Assembly: GCA_046760705.1 (NCBI GenBank)
Contig: JBHIER010000006.1
Span: 1-21,271, forward strand
Direction of reading: 5' to 3'
Source: JBHIER01 sp046760705 [NCBI: bacterium]
GTDB taxonomy: Bacteria > JBHIER01 > G020348925
Length of the DNA: 21,271 bases
The notes beneath the pieces were generated by a model. It had not been told where the DNA came from. It did no database searches and saw only the letters and a list, made by a program, of their open reading frames with translations. Numbering within the stretch: position 1 is the stretch's first letter; every line of letters begins with the position of its first letter. The position numbers and the translations under genes were made by a program. Shown piece after piece: positions 7,519 through 15,105 of the stretch.

Positions 7519-10014
7519 ATGTCCGTCCGCACAAAGAATGTGGCCCGCCCTCTATGTGTAGATGTGGCCCTTCCCCTGCCAGTGGGAGGTGTGTATACGT
7601 ATGCTGTTCCCAAAGGCTGGGCGGCTCAGGTTCGGGTGGGGAGTCGGGTTCTCGTCCCTGTTCGGGACAGACGTACTACCGGTTTTGTCGTCAAGCTGAA
7701 GCGGGAGGGCAACGGGAACCGGCTGAAGGAGATCGGTGACGTCCTCGATGCAGGGCCTCTTTTTGACTCGGTCCTGTTGCGCCTGACCCAGTGGGTGGCC
7801 GACTATTACCTCTGTCCGTGGGGGGAGGTGTTGAAGGCGGCCCTGCCGGCCGGCATCCATCTGGAGAGCAGACGGAAGATCAGGCTCAAAGAGCCCTATT
7901 CGGATCGGCTGCTGGAGAAGGCCGATCGCCTGGTGGCAGAGGGCTCGCGGATCCTGCGGGCCGTCTTTGAAAAGGGAGAACTCCGGTTCGACAAATTGAA
8001 GCAGCTTGTCGGGGAAGAAGGGGTGAGTGTCGCCGTTGAGGAGCTGGAGAGAAAGGGTTACATTGAGGTACAGAAGAGCGTGGGGCCTCCGCGGGTGAAG
8101 ACGCTTTACGAAAGGTGGATTGTGTTGTCTCAGCCGAGGCCCCTGAGTGAGCACCAGATCCAGCAACTCAAAAAGAGGGCACCCCGTCAGGGATCGTGTC
8201 TCGATCTTCTGCTCAAGGCCGAGGGCCACACGATGTCGGCTTCCGAGCTCCGAAGCAGATACGGCATCGACGGGCCGGTCTTGCAGAGGATGAGGACCGC
8301 CGGTCTGATCCGGTTTGTGGAGAGGGAGATGGTTCGGGACCCGTACAGGGGGGTACCTATTGAAAAGGCCCGGGACTTTGTGCCGACGGCCGAACAATCT
8401 GAGGCGCTCAGGCGCGTTGAGCGCGCCGTGCGCAGCCGCGCCTTTCGGGTCTTTCTGCTTCACGGGGTGACGGGCAGCGGCAAGACGCAGGTCTACATTC
8501 GGGCCATCAGGGAGGTTGTCAAACGTGGCCGAAAGGCCATTGTCCTCATCCCCGAAATCGCCCTGACCCCTCAGACGGTGGCCCGGTTCAGGGGCCACTT
8601 CGCCGATCGCGTAGCCGTACTTCACAGCCGCCTCTCCCTGGGTGAGCGGTACGATATTTGGCGGCGCATTCAGGGGGGAGCCTTCGACATCGTCATCGGC
8701 GCCAGGTCGGCAGTTTATGCCCCGGTGAGACGGCTGGGCCTCATTGTCGTAGATGAAGAACACGAGAGCGCGTATAAACAGTCGGACTCTGTTCCCAGAT
8801 ACCACGCTCGCGATGTGGCCATTGTGCGAGCCCGGCTCTCAAAGGCCGTCATCCTTCTGGGAACGGCCACACCCAGCTTGGAATCCTACCATAACGCCAC
8901 CACGGGAAAGTATGCCAGGTGCGCCCTCCCCTATCGGATCGACCATCGCCCTCTTCCCCCTGTCACCGTGGTGGATATGTGCGAGGAGCGCAAGGCCGGC
9001 AATTGGGACATCTTCTCCAACCTCCTCAGGGAGAAAATCGAGCAGAGGTGGGCCAAAGGAGAACAGGTCATTCTACTCCAAAACCGGCGTGGATTCTCCA
9101 GCTACATCCAGTGCGAGCAGTGCGGTTATGTGGCCAAATGTCGGAGTTGCAACGTCACTCTGACCTATCACTCCGCAGAGCACGCGCTGCGATGCCACTA
9201 CTGTGACGCTCGCCACCCGGCTCCGAGCCTCTGCCCCAAGTGCAGCGGCCACCGATTGCGATACAGAGGTGTGGGAACTCAGAGAATTGAGAAGGAGGTT
9301 CAAAAGCTCTTTCCGGGCATCAAAATCCTTCGCATGGACGTTGATACGACCCGCAGAAAGGGGGCGCACGGCCGTATTCTCAAGCTTTTTGAGCGGGGAG
9401 AGGTCGATGTGCTCCTGGGCACACAGATGGTTGCCAAAGGGCTCGATTTTCCCAGGGTCACTCTGGTAGGAGTCATCGATGCCGACGTGGGCCTCAATCT
9501 GCCCGACTTCCGGGCCAGCGAGCGGACCTTTCACCTCCTGACCCAAGTGGCAGGACGAGCCGGGAGAAGCGAGTTGGGTGGGGAGGTGGTCGTTCAAACC
9601 TTCTCTCCGGACAATCCGGCCGTCGCTTTTGCCAGATGCCACGATTATGCCTCCTTCTCCAAAAGAGAGCTCGAACAGCGACGGGAGCTTCGATATCCAC
9701 CCTTCAGCCGCCTCGTCTCCATTCTCACCCAGGGCCGGGAGGAGGAAGAGGTGAGGAACAGGGCGGAGGAACTGGCTCATGGAATTCGCGCCTCTCTGGA
9801 AAAGGGAGCAGATTCTTTCGTCCGCGTGTTGGGACCGGCCCCAGCCCCTTTGACCAAAATCATGGGAAACTACCGCTGGCAAATCATTCTGAAGGGTGAC
9901 GACCCACGCCTTTTTAAAGAGTGCCTCAGAGCCGGGCTCAGTTCTCTGAGCTCTGACCAGAGCTCGAAAAGAGTGAGAGTGACCGTGGATGTCGACCCCG
10001 TCGATATGCTGTGA
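7519..10014 (+). CDS. priA: Primosomal protein N' (replication restart helicase PriA)
   Basis: The 831-residue cytoplasmic 3'-5' helicase recognises stalled forks and reloads the replisome. The N-terminal 3'-end-binding domain begins ARPLCVDVALPLPVGGVYTY. A winged-helix-like segment follows at about 135-290. The helicase core starts with Walker A GVTGSGKT (Lys322), then the Walker B-type VVDEEH, LLGTATPSLES, and motif VI QVAGRAGR. Between the two helicase lobes lies the PriA zinc region with eight cysteines in CEQCGYVAKC, CNVTL, RCHYCD and LCPKCSG. All key elements are intact. The ATG at 7519 is preferred to the GTG at 7477, which lies inside the inverted repeat; a GTG at 7540 is also possible and no site has a clear Shine-Dalgarno. 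It appears monocistronic. Confidence 0.96.
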   Translation: MSVRTKNVARPLCVDVALPLPVGGVYTYAVPKGWAAQVRVGSRVLVPVRDRRTTGFVVKLKREGNGNRLKEIGDVLDAGPLFDSVLLRLTQWVADYYLCPWGEVLKAALPAGIHLESRRKIRLKEPYSDRLLEKADRLVAEGSRILRAVFEKGELRFDKLKQLVGEEGVSVAVEELERKGYIEVQKSVGPPRVKTLYERWIVLSQPRPLSEHQIQQLKKRAPRQGSCLDLLLKAEGHTMSASELRSRYGIDGPVLQRMRTAGLIRFVEREMVRDPYRGVPIEKARDFVPTAEQSEALRRVERAVRSRAFRVFLLHGVTGSGKTQVYIRAIREVVKRGRKAIVLIPEIALTPQTVARFRGHFADRVAVLHSRLSLGERYDIWRRIQGGAFDIVIGARSAVYAPVRRLGLIVVDEEHESAYKQSDSVPRYHARDVAIVRARLSKAVILLGTATPSLESYHNATTGKYARCALPYRIDHRPLPPVTVVDMCEERKAGNWDIFSNLLREKIEQRWAKGEQVILLQNRRGFSSYIQCEQCGYVAKCRSCNVTLTYHSAEHALRCHYCDARHPAPSLCPKCSGHRLRYRGVGTQRIEKEVQKLFPGIKILRMDVDTTRRKGAHGRILKLFERGEVDVLLGTQMVAKGLDFPRVTLVGVIDADVGLNLPDFRASERTFHLLTQVAGRAGRSELGGEVVVQTFSPDNPAVAFARCHDYASFSKRELEQRRELRYPPFSRLVSILTQGREEEEVRNRAEELAHGIRASLEKGADSFVRVLGPAPAPLTKIMGNYRWQIILKGDDPRLFKECLRAGLSSLSSDQSSKRVRVTVDVDPVDML

Positions 10015-10074
10015 AAGGAGTGTACACTCTGTTCCATTCATCAGCCATTGCCCCGTTGCGAAGCTTTACAGGGT

Positions 10075-10101
10075 GCCTGCCTGTGCCGAAGGCAGACAGG
10101 C
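10075..10101 (+). repeat. Hairpin downstream of priA
   Basis: GCCTGCCTG (10075-10083) pairs with CAGACAGGC (10093-10101) with one mismatch; an alternative fold uses TGCC/GGCA around a GAA loop. No T-run follows, so it is more likely a repeat or mRNA 3' end structure than an intrinsic terminator. Confidence 0.45.
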
Positions 10102-10156
10102 CTCTGTGGCGTAAAACCCGGTTGAGAGACGATTTTGCCCGTTCGGAAAAAAAGAC

Positions 10157-10183
10157 TTGACAAAACCTTAAAGTTTTTATAAA
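10157..10183 (+). promoter_or_regulatory. Putative promoter for rho
   Basis: A perfect TTGACA (10157-10162) is followed 15 nt later by TATAAA (10178-10183), or 17 nt later by TAAATT (10180-10185), in a markedly A/T-rich tract. It lies about 300 nt upstream of the rho start. Confidence 0.5.
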
Positions 10184-10386
10184 TTGAAAACTGTTGGATT
10201 CCAGAGGTGAGATGTGCGGTACAGTTTTTCCCTTTTCCGATTGATCCTCAACAAGGGTAGATTTGTCCTGAACGATCTTTGAAGCCCCGAAAGCGATCTA
10301 ATCTCCTTGGAAGATCTCCATGAACTCCTGAGGGTTTTCGAAAGGCGTGATAGTAAAACCGATCTGTGTCCTCCTGAGAAGCTATC

Positions 10387-10431
10387 GAATGCTTGCATTG
10401 AGAATGCTTGCATTGAGAATGCTTGCATTGG
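10387..10431. repeat. Three tandem 15-bp repeats in the rho leader
   Basis: The unit GAATGCTTGCATTGA occurs three times without gaps (10387-10401, 10402-10416, 10417-10431), the last ending in G instead of A. Each unit contains the self-complementary AATGC-TT-GCATT. The array ends 57 nt before the rho start, so it could be a protein-binding array or an RNA structure. Confidence 0.85.
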
Positions 10432-10488
10432 GGTAGAGGATATAGCTTGTTAACAATTTCAACAACAGAGTAAGGAGATGAACTTGCC

Positions 10489-11739
10489 ATGGATCTGATC
10501 GATCTCAAAAAGAAGACCATTCCAGAGTTACAGAAGATGGCGCAGAAGTTGGGGCTCCAGGGGTGTGCTGGTCTGCGAAAGCAGGAGTTGATCTTTAAAA
10601 TCCTGGGGGCGCAGACCGAAAAGAACGGGCTCATCTTTGGCGAGGGGACCTTGGAGATTCTTGAGGAGGGGTATGGTTTTCTGCGTTCTCCGGACTATAA
10701 CTACTTACCCGGCCCGGATGACATTTATGTGTCCCCCTCCCAGATTAAGCGCTTCGGTCTGAAGACCGGAGATACGATCTCCGGACAGGTGAGGCCACCC
10801 AAGGAGAGCGAGAAATATTTTGCTCTACTGAAGGTGGAGGCAGTCAATTTCGAGAATCCTGAAGCGGCCAAAAGCAAAGTACTCTTCGACGATTTGGTTC
10901 CCCTCTATCCTGAGATGAAAATTAAGCTGGAAACCTCCTCCGAGGATCCGTCGATGCGAGTTATGGATCTGTTGACTCCCATGGGAAAAGGGCAGAGGGG
11001 ACTCATTGTGTCACCGCCCAAGGCAGGCAAGACGATGTTACTCCAGAAGATCGCCAACAGCATCACAGATAACCACCCCGAGATCATCCTCATCGTTCTG
11101 TTGATCGACGAGCGGCCTGAGGAGGTGACCGATATGGAGCGCTCTGTGAAGGGTGAGGTGATCAGTTCCACCTTCGACGAACCCCCTGAACGCCATGTTC
11201 AGGTGGCCAATATGGTTTTAGAGAAGTCGAAGCGGCTGGTGGAGTACAGAAAGGATGTGGTCATTTTGCTGGACAGCATCACCCGCTTGGCTCGAGCCCA
11301 CAATGCGGTCGTTCCCCACAGCGGAAAGATTCTCTCCGGTGGTGTGGATTCCCAGGCCCTGCAGAAACCGAAGCGTTTCTTCGGGGCGGCCAGGAATATT
11401 GAGGAGGGCGGGAGCTTAACCATCATTGCTACTGCTCTTGTCGAAACAGGGAGCAGGATGGATGAGGTGATCTTCGAGGAGTTCAAAGGGACCGGCAACA
11501 TGGAACTCGTTCTGGATCGGAGACTGTCAGATCGTAGGGTTTTCCCGGCCATCGATGTGAACCGATCTGGGACGCGAAAAGAGGAACTGCTCATCTCTGA
11601 GAAGGAGCTGAGTCGCATCTGGCTTCTGCGAAAACTGCTCAGTGAGATGAACGTGGTCGAAGCTATGGAGTTCTTGCTGGAGAAGATCAACGAGACGAAG
11701 AGCAACAAGAAGTTCTTCCAGTCGATGGTCGAGATTTAA
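10489..11739 (+). CDS. rho: Transcription termination factor Rho
   Basis: The 416-residue hexameric RNA helicase ends transcription at Rho-dependent sites. Residues 1-45 are the Rho N-terminal SAP-like fold ([18 protein letters not shown]). Residues about 48-120 form the RNA-binding cold-shock domain, with [18 protein letters not shown] and [16 protein letters not shown]. The RecA-like ATPase has Walker A SPPKAGKT (Lys181), [13 protein letters not shown], the FDEPPERH segment and [12 protein letters not shown]. The C-terminal half is canonical ([20 protein letters not shown]). There is no large N-terminal insertion, unlike Rho of several other phyla. AAGGAG lies 11 nt before the ATG, a slightly long spacing. 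It heads the cluster rho-rpmE-DUF1385-prfA-prmC and has a long repeat-bearing leader. Confidence 0.98.
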   Translation: MDLIDLKKKTIPELQKMAQKLGLQGCAGLRKQELIFKILGAQTEKNGLIFGEGTLEILEEGYGFLRSPDYNYLPGPDDIYVSPSQIKRFGLKTGDTISGQVRPPKESEKYFALLKVEAVNFENPEAAKSKVLFDDLVPLYPEMKIKLETSSEDPSMRVMDLLTPMGKGQRGLIVSPPKAGKTMLLQKIANSITDNHPEIILIVLLIDERPEEVTDMERSVKGEVISSTFDEPPERHVQVANMVLEKSKRLVEYRKDVVILLDSITRLARAHNAVVPHSGKILSGGVDSQALQKPKRFFGAARNIEEGGSLTIIATALVETGSRMDEVIFEEFKGTGNMELVLDRRLSDRRVFPAIDVNRSGTRKEELLISEKELSRIWLLRKLLSEMNVVEAMEFLLEKINETKSNKKFFQSMVEI

Positions 11740-11799
11740 CGTGCCAATTTGTGGCCTCAAGCGCAGTGCTGAAGACCGTATTGAGAGGAGGATACGCTG

Positions 11800-12057
11800 T
11801 TGAAGAAGGGAATTCATCCAGAATACAGACCGACGACCATTACCTGCGCCTGCGGTTCTGTTATCGAAACCCGCTCCACGGCCAAGGAGATTCGGGTGGA
11901 GATCTGCTCCAATTGCCATCCTTTTTTTACCGGCAAACAGAAATTGGTCGATACAGCCGGCCGGGTGGAGCGGTTCCGCAGGAAGTATAAGATGACCGAT
12001 GCTGGGCAAAAGGGCGGTGGGCCCTCACCAGCAGAGGGGCAAGAGAGAGAAGCGTAG
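11800..12057 (+). CDS. rpmE: 50S ribosomal protein L31 (zinc form)
   Basis: The 85-residue L31 binds the large subunit near the central protuberance and helps bridge the subunits. Zinc ligands Cys16, Cys18, Cys36 and Cys39 are present (CAC and CSNC), so this is the Zn-containing type, not the zinc-starvation paralogue. The core [10 protein letters not shown] ... [21 protein letters not shown] is canonical. The C-terminal tail after about residue 62 ([20 protein letters not shown]) is longer than in E. coli L31 and low in complexity. The start is TTG at 11800, supported by AGGAGG 8 nt upstream. It follows rho by 60 nt and is followed by an intrinsic terminator. Confidence 0.96.
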   Translation: MKKGIHPEYRPTTITCACGSVIETRSTAKEIRVEICSNCHPFFTGKQKLVDTAGRVERFRRKYKMTDAGQKGGGPSPAEGQEREA

Positions 12058-12070
12058 CATCCTTTTTCAG

Positions 12071-12127
12071 AGAGTGGCGGAGAACAGTTTCTGAAAAACT
12101 GTCAGCACGGTGAGCCACTCTTTTTTT
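12071..12127 (+). terminator. Intrinsic terminator after rpmE, with nested inner hairpin
   Basis: AGAGTGGC (12071-12078) pairs perfectly with GCCACTCT (12114-12121), and seven T residues follow at 12121-12127. A second perfect stem, ACAGTTT (12084-12090) / AAACTGT (12096-12102), sits inside the loop. The structure lies in the 87-nt gap between rpmE and the DUF1385 gene and should partly or fully separate rho-rpmE from the downstream genes. Confidence 0.75.
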
Positions 12128-12144
12128 GTCTGTAGCCAGAGGAG

Positions 12145-13041
12145 ATGGCGAAGGAATCTCATATCGGTGGACAGGCTGTGATTGAGGGGGTGATGATGCG
12201 AGCCCCTGAGAAGATTGCCATTGCCGTTCGAAAGCCGAACGGACAGATTGGCCTCAAAGAGGAGCCCTTTTTCTCCCTTTCAAAGAGAGTAAAACTCTTC
12301 GGTCTACCCCTTATCCGGGGTGTCGTCGCTCTCGTCGAAACGATCGCAATCGGAGTGAAGGCCATCACCTATTCCGCTGATGCGGCCCTCCAGGATGAGG
12401 ATGGCAACGGGCAGGGGCAGAGGACGTTTTCCACTCCCTGGCTGGTGGGGACAGTAATGGTGGCTCTGGGGTTCGGGTTTTTGATCTTCTTCTATCTTCC
12501 CCTCTTCATTGCTGGACTGTTCAAATTTGAGAGCGGTTTTCTGTTCAATATGATCGACGGCCTGATTCGGCTGATCGTCCTGCTCCTTTACGTCTGGTTG
12601 ATCAGTATGTGGAAGGAGATCCGCAGGATCTTCGAATACCACGGGGCTGAACACAAAACGATTTTTGCCTACGAGGCCGGAGGGACCTTAACAGTAGAGA
12701 ATGCGCGCAACTATACGACCCATCACCCCCGATGCGGCACCAGCTTTCTCCTCATTGTGGTGGGGGTGAGTATCGTCGTCTTCCTCTTTTTGGGCAGACC
12801 GGAGACCGTCGGTGAGCGGTTGCTTCGCTTCCTCTTCGTTCCAGTCATAGGGGGTGTCTCCTACGAGTTGATCAAGCTATCGGGAAAGAAGCAGCGGAGC
12901 AGAGTGGCTCGCATCTTCATGGCTCCTGGTTTATGGCTGCAGAGGATAACGACCAAAGAGCCCAGTGATGACCAGTTGGAGGTGGCGCTGGTAGCTTTAA
13001 AAAGTGCTCTTCGTCAGGGGCGAGAGGGAGAGAATGTTTGA
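12145..13041 (+). CDS. DUF1385 family membrane protein
   Basis: This 298-residue integral membrane protein belongs to DUF1385 (the B. subtilis YqhQ family). Its biochemical role is not established, although it is often described as a predicted metal-dependent enzyme. Family blocks visible are [15 protein letters not shown] at about 7-21, the amphipathic [20 protein letters not shown] segment, and the conserved [16 protein letters not shown], whose His/Glu residues could bind metal. [14 protein letters not shown] follows. Hydrophobic helices lie around 97-125, 133-153, 199-216 and 230-246. It sits between rpmE and prfA as in many bacteria. The AGAGGAG ribosome-binding sequence directly abuts the ATG, and an in-frame TAG four codons upstream rules out an earlier start. 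Its 3' end overlaps prfA by 8 nt. Confidence 0.88.
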   Translation: MAKESHIGGQAVIEGVMMRAPEKIAIAVRKPNGQIGLKEEPFFSLSKRVKLFGLPLIRGVVALVETIAIGVKAITYSADAALQDEDGNGQGQRTFSTPWLVGTVMVALGFGFLIFFYLPLFIAGLFKFESGFLFNMIDGLIRLIVLLLYVWLISMWKEIRRIFEYHGAEHKTIFAYEAGGTLTVENARNYTTHHPRCGTSFLLIVVGVSIVVFLFLGRPETVGERLLRFLFVPVIGGVSYELIKLSGKKQRSRVARIFMAPGLWLQRITTKEPSDDQLEVALVALKSALRQGREGENV

Positions 13042-14101
13042 AAGGTTGAACGGATTAGAGGCCCGGTACAGGGAGATTGACGAGCTGCTCAGCGATCCGA
13101 AAGTTTTGGCCGATCAGGAGAGGGTAAAGCAGTTGGCCAGGGAGCGAGCCGATCTCTCCCCGCCGGTCTCAACCTACCGAGAATATAGGAGGGTGGCCCA
13201 GTCCATCAGGGAGGCCGAGCAGATCTTGGCCAGCTCTTCCGATAGTGAACTCTCCGATCTGGCCAAGCAGGAGTTGAACGATCTGGGGGCGAAGCGGCTG
13301 GCCCTGGAGGAGAAGTTGAAGGAGCTGCTTCTTCCGAAGGATGAGCACGATACGAGGAATACGATTGTGGAGATCCGGGCCGGAACGGGGGGGGAGGAGG
13401 CGGCCGTCTTCGCCGCCGATCTGTACCGCATGTATTCGCGGTATGCGGAACGGAAGGGATGGCGCATCGAAGAGATGAGTTCCAATCCGACTGGCCTGGG
13501 CGGTTTCAGGGAGATTGTTTTTCTGGTGAAGGGTGAGCACGTGTACAGTCGGCTGAAGTTTGAGAGCGGTGTCCACCGGGTGCAACGGGTGCCGATTACC
13601 GAGTCCAGCGGTCGGATTCACACCTCGGCGGCTTCGGTAGCTGTTCTGCCGGAGGCCGCGGAGCTGGATGTGGAGATCGATGAGGGTGACCTGCGTATCG
13701 ACGTCTTCCGCTCTTCGGGCCCGGGGGGACAGAGTGTGAACACGGCCGACTCGGCCGTTCGCATCACCCACCTGCCCACAGGCCTCGTCGTTCAGTGCCA
13801 GGAGGAACGATCCCAGCTCCAAAACCGGGCCAAGGCCCTCAAGGTCCTGCGAGCCAGACTGCTGGACAGAGCCCGGCAGGAGCAGGAGACCAAAATTGCC
13901 GCTGAACGGAAATCGCAAGTGGGGACAGGGGACAGGAGCGCCAAGATCCGGACGTATAATTTCCCCCAAAACCGGGTGACCGATCACCGCATCGGCCTGA
14001 CCATCCACAGACTGGGTGAGATCCTCGACGGGGATCTGAGTGAGCTCATCGACGCTCTGGTTATGGCCGACCGAGCGGAACGGTTGAAGAAGGCCAGTTG
14101 A
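13034..14101 (+). CDS. prfA: Peptide chain release factor 1
   Basis: The 355-residue class I release factor reads UAG/UAA and triggers peptide hydrolysis. The coiled N-terminal domain 1 (about 1-105) precedes the codon-recognition loop with PIT at 187-189. This is the PxT type diagnostic of RF1; RF2 has SPF. The catalytic GGQ is at 231-233 within [20 protein letters not shown]. The C-terminus with [20 protein letters not shown] is normal. The ATG at 13034, preceded by GAGAGGGAGAG, is chosen over an upstream in-frame codon at 13004 because it gives the family N-terminus [12 protein letters not shown]. It overlaps the DUF1385 stop by 8 nt, indicating translational coupling. prmC, whose product methylates the GGQ glutamine, follows 25 nt later. 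Confidence 0.97.
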   Translation: MFERLNGLEARYREIDELLSDPKVLADQERVKQLARERADLSPPVSTYREYRRVAQSIREAEQILASSSDSELSDLAKQELNDLGAKRLALEEKLKELLLPKDEHDTRNTIVEIRAGTGGEEAAVFAADLYRMYSRYAERKGWRIEEMSSNPTGLGGFREIVFLVKGEHVYSRLKFESGVHRVQRVPITESSGRIHTSAASVAVLPEAAELDVEIDEGDLRIDVFRSSGPGGQSVNTADSAVRITHLPTGLVVQCQEERSQLQNRAKALKVLRARLLDRARQEQETKIAAERKSQVGTGDRSAKIRTYNFPQNRVTDHRIGLTIHRLGEILDGDLSELIDALVMADRAERLKKAS

Positions 14102-14126
14102 TGGCCAGCCTCCAGCCCAGAAGGAG

Positions 14127-15062
14127 ATGGAAGAGAAAGAGGTAACGGTGCAGGAGGCTCTCCATCGGGTCTCCCACTGTCTGGCCCAAAAAGGGTTTGA
14201 GAACCCCCGCCTCAACGGAGAACTGCTCCTCAGTTGGGCCCTTTGCTGCCGGCGAATTGACCTATACCTCAAGGGAGACCGGCTGCTGAGTCGCCAGGAG
14301 GCTGCCACCCTCCAGGAGGCTTTGGAGAGACGGCTCTCTCACACCCCTATCCAGTACATTGTGGGTTCCACCCAGTTTCTCTCCTGCGATCTGATCGTCA
14401 ACGAAGATGTATTCATCCCCCGACCTGAGACGGAGATTTTGGTCGAGGCGGTCGTGAAGAGGCTTCAGGTCGGCTGGTCAGGCGACACCGGTCCGGTCGT
14501 GGTCGATCTGGGCACCGGTTGCGGCAACATTGCCATCTCATTGGCCCAGGCCTTTCCCAGAGCCCGGGTGTACGCCACCGATATCTCAGAGCGAGCCCTA
14601 TCGGTGGCCCGAGAGAACGGTCGACTGAACGACCTGGCGGCCCACATCTCCTTTCACCTGGGGAATCTCTTTGAACCGTTGGGGGATTTTGGCCTCAGGG
14701 AGGGCGCGGATGCCATCGTCTCCAATCCCCCCTACATCGTCACCTCCGAGATCGCAGATCTTCCCCCAGAGGTTCGAGATTTTGAACCGCAGGTGGCCCT
14801 GGACGGAGGTGAAGATGGTTTGGATGTTTTGCTCAGAGTTGTTCGCGAGGCACCCGTTTTTCTCAGGAGAGATGGACTTCTCGCCCTCGAAGTTGGCCAA
14901 GGCCAGGCGGATGTGGTCCGGTGCATGATGGCCGGTGAAGGCCGGTATGAGGGGATCGAGGTTATCAGGGATCTGAACGGTATACAACGGGTGGTGATGG
15001 GGACGAAGATGGACGGAGGAACCTTCCGACATAGCCCATTGTCGGGTGGCTCCGCACTCTGA
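14127..15062 (+). CDS. prmC: Release factor glutamine methyltransferase
   Basis: The 311-residue SAM-dependent enzyme N5-methylates the glutamine of the GGQ motif of RF1/RF2, raising termination efficiency. It has a helical N-terminal substrate-binding domain (about 1-85) with PIQYIVGSTQFLSCDLIVN and the RPETE loop. The Rossmann domain has the SAM motif DLGTGCGNIAIS, the acidic strand end YATDIS, and the catalytic NPPY at 200-203 that binds the glutamine amide. The C-terminus is slightly extended beyond QRVVMGTK by about 16 residues of no recognised motif. GAAGGAG directly abuts the ATG, an unusually short spacing that also occurs at the DUF1385 gene. Adjacency to prfA matches its function. 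Confidence 0.96.
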   Translation: MEEKEVTVQEALHRVSHCLAQKGFENPRLNGELLLSWALCCRRIDLYLKGDRLLSRQEAATLQEALERRLSHTPIQYIVGSTQFLSCDLIVNEDVFIPRPETEILVEAVVKRLQVGWSGDTGPVVVDLGTGCGNIAISLAQAFPRARVYATDISERALSVARENGRLNDLAAHISFHLGNLFEPLGDFGLREGADAIVSNPPYIVTSEIADLPPEVRDFEPQVALDGGEDGLDVLLRVVREAPVFLRRDGLLALEVGQGQADVVRCMMAGEGRYEGIEVIRDLNGIQRVVMGTKMDGGTFRHSPLSGGSAL

Positions 15063-15105
15063 CCTCCAAAGCGCCTCTTCCCAGTCCGCTCCATGGAAAT
15101 TCCGA

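Larger units (their letters stand above)
10015..10488. other. 474-nt priA-rho intergenic region / rho leader
   Basis: No protein gene is supported. The region holds in order: the GCCCCGTTG and CCTCTGTGGC fragments of the dispersed repeat, an imperfect hairpin (10075-10101), a promoter-like pair at 10157-10183, a possible 10-codon leader frame at 10212-10244 (MCGTVFPFSD, preceded by AGAGGTG), and three 15-bp tandem repeats at 10387-10431. If the promoter is right, the rho transcript has a leader of roughly 300 nt. That would suit the leader-based autoregulation known for rho in other bacteria; here it is inference. Confidence 0.45.

Noticed and set aside
7552-8805. Long open frame antisense to priA, and similar antisense frames over prfA (13169-14308) and the secreted protein (15157-16296)
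   Set aside because: They mirror well-supported genes in codon-biased GC-rich DNA, lack ribosome-binding sites and show no recognisable domains.
10387-10431. CRISPR-like array
   Set aside because: The three 15-bp units are contiguous with no spacers, and no cas genes are present.
10478-10498. Six-residue upstream frame (MNLPWI) overlapping the rho start
   Set aside because: The AAGGAG site touches its ATG, which is too close for initiation, while the spacing suits the rho ATG.
13034-14101. Release factor 2 identity
   Set aside because: The codon-recognition tripeptide is PIT (PxT type), not SPF, and there is no programmed-frameshift site.
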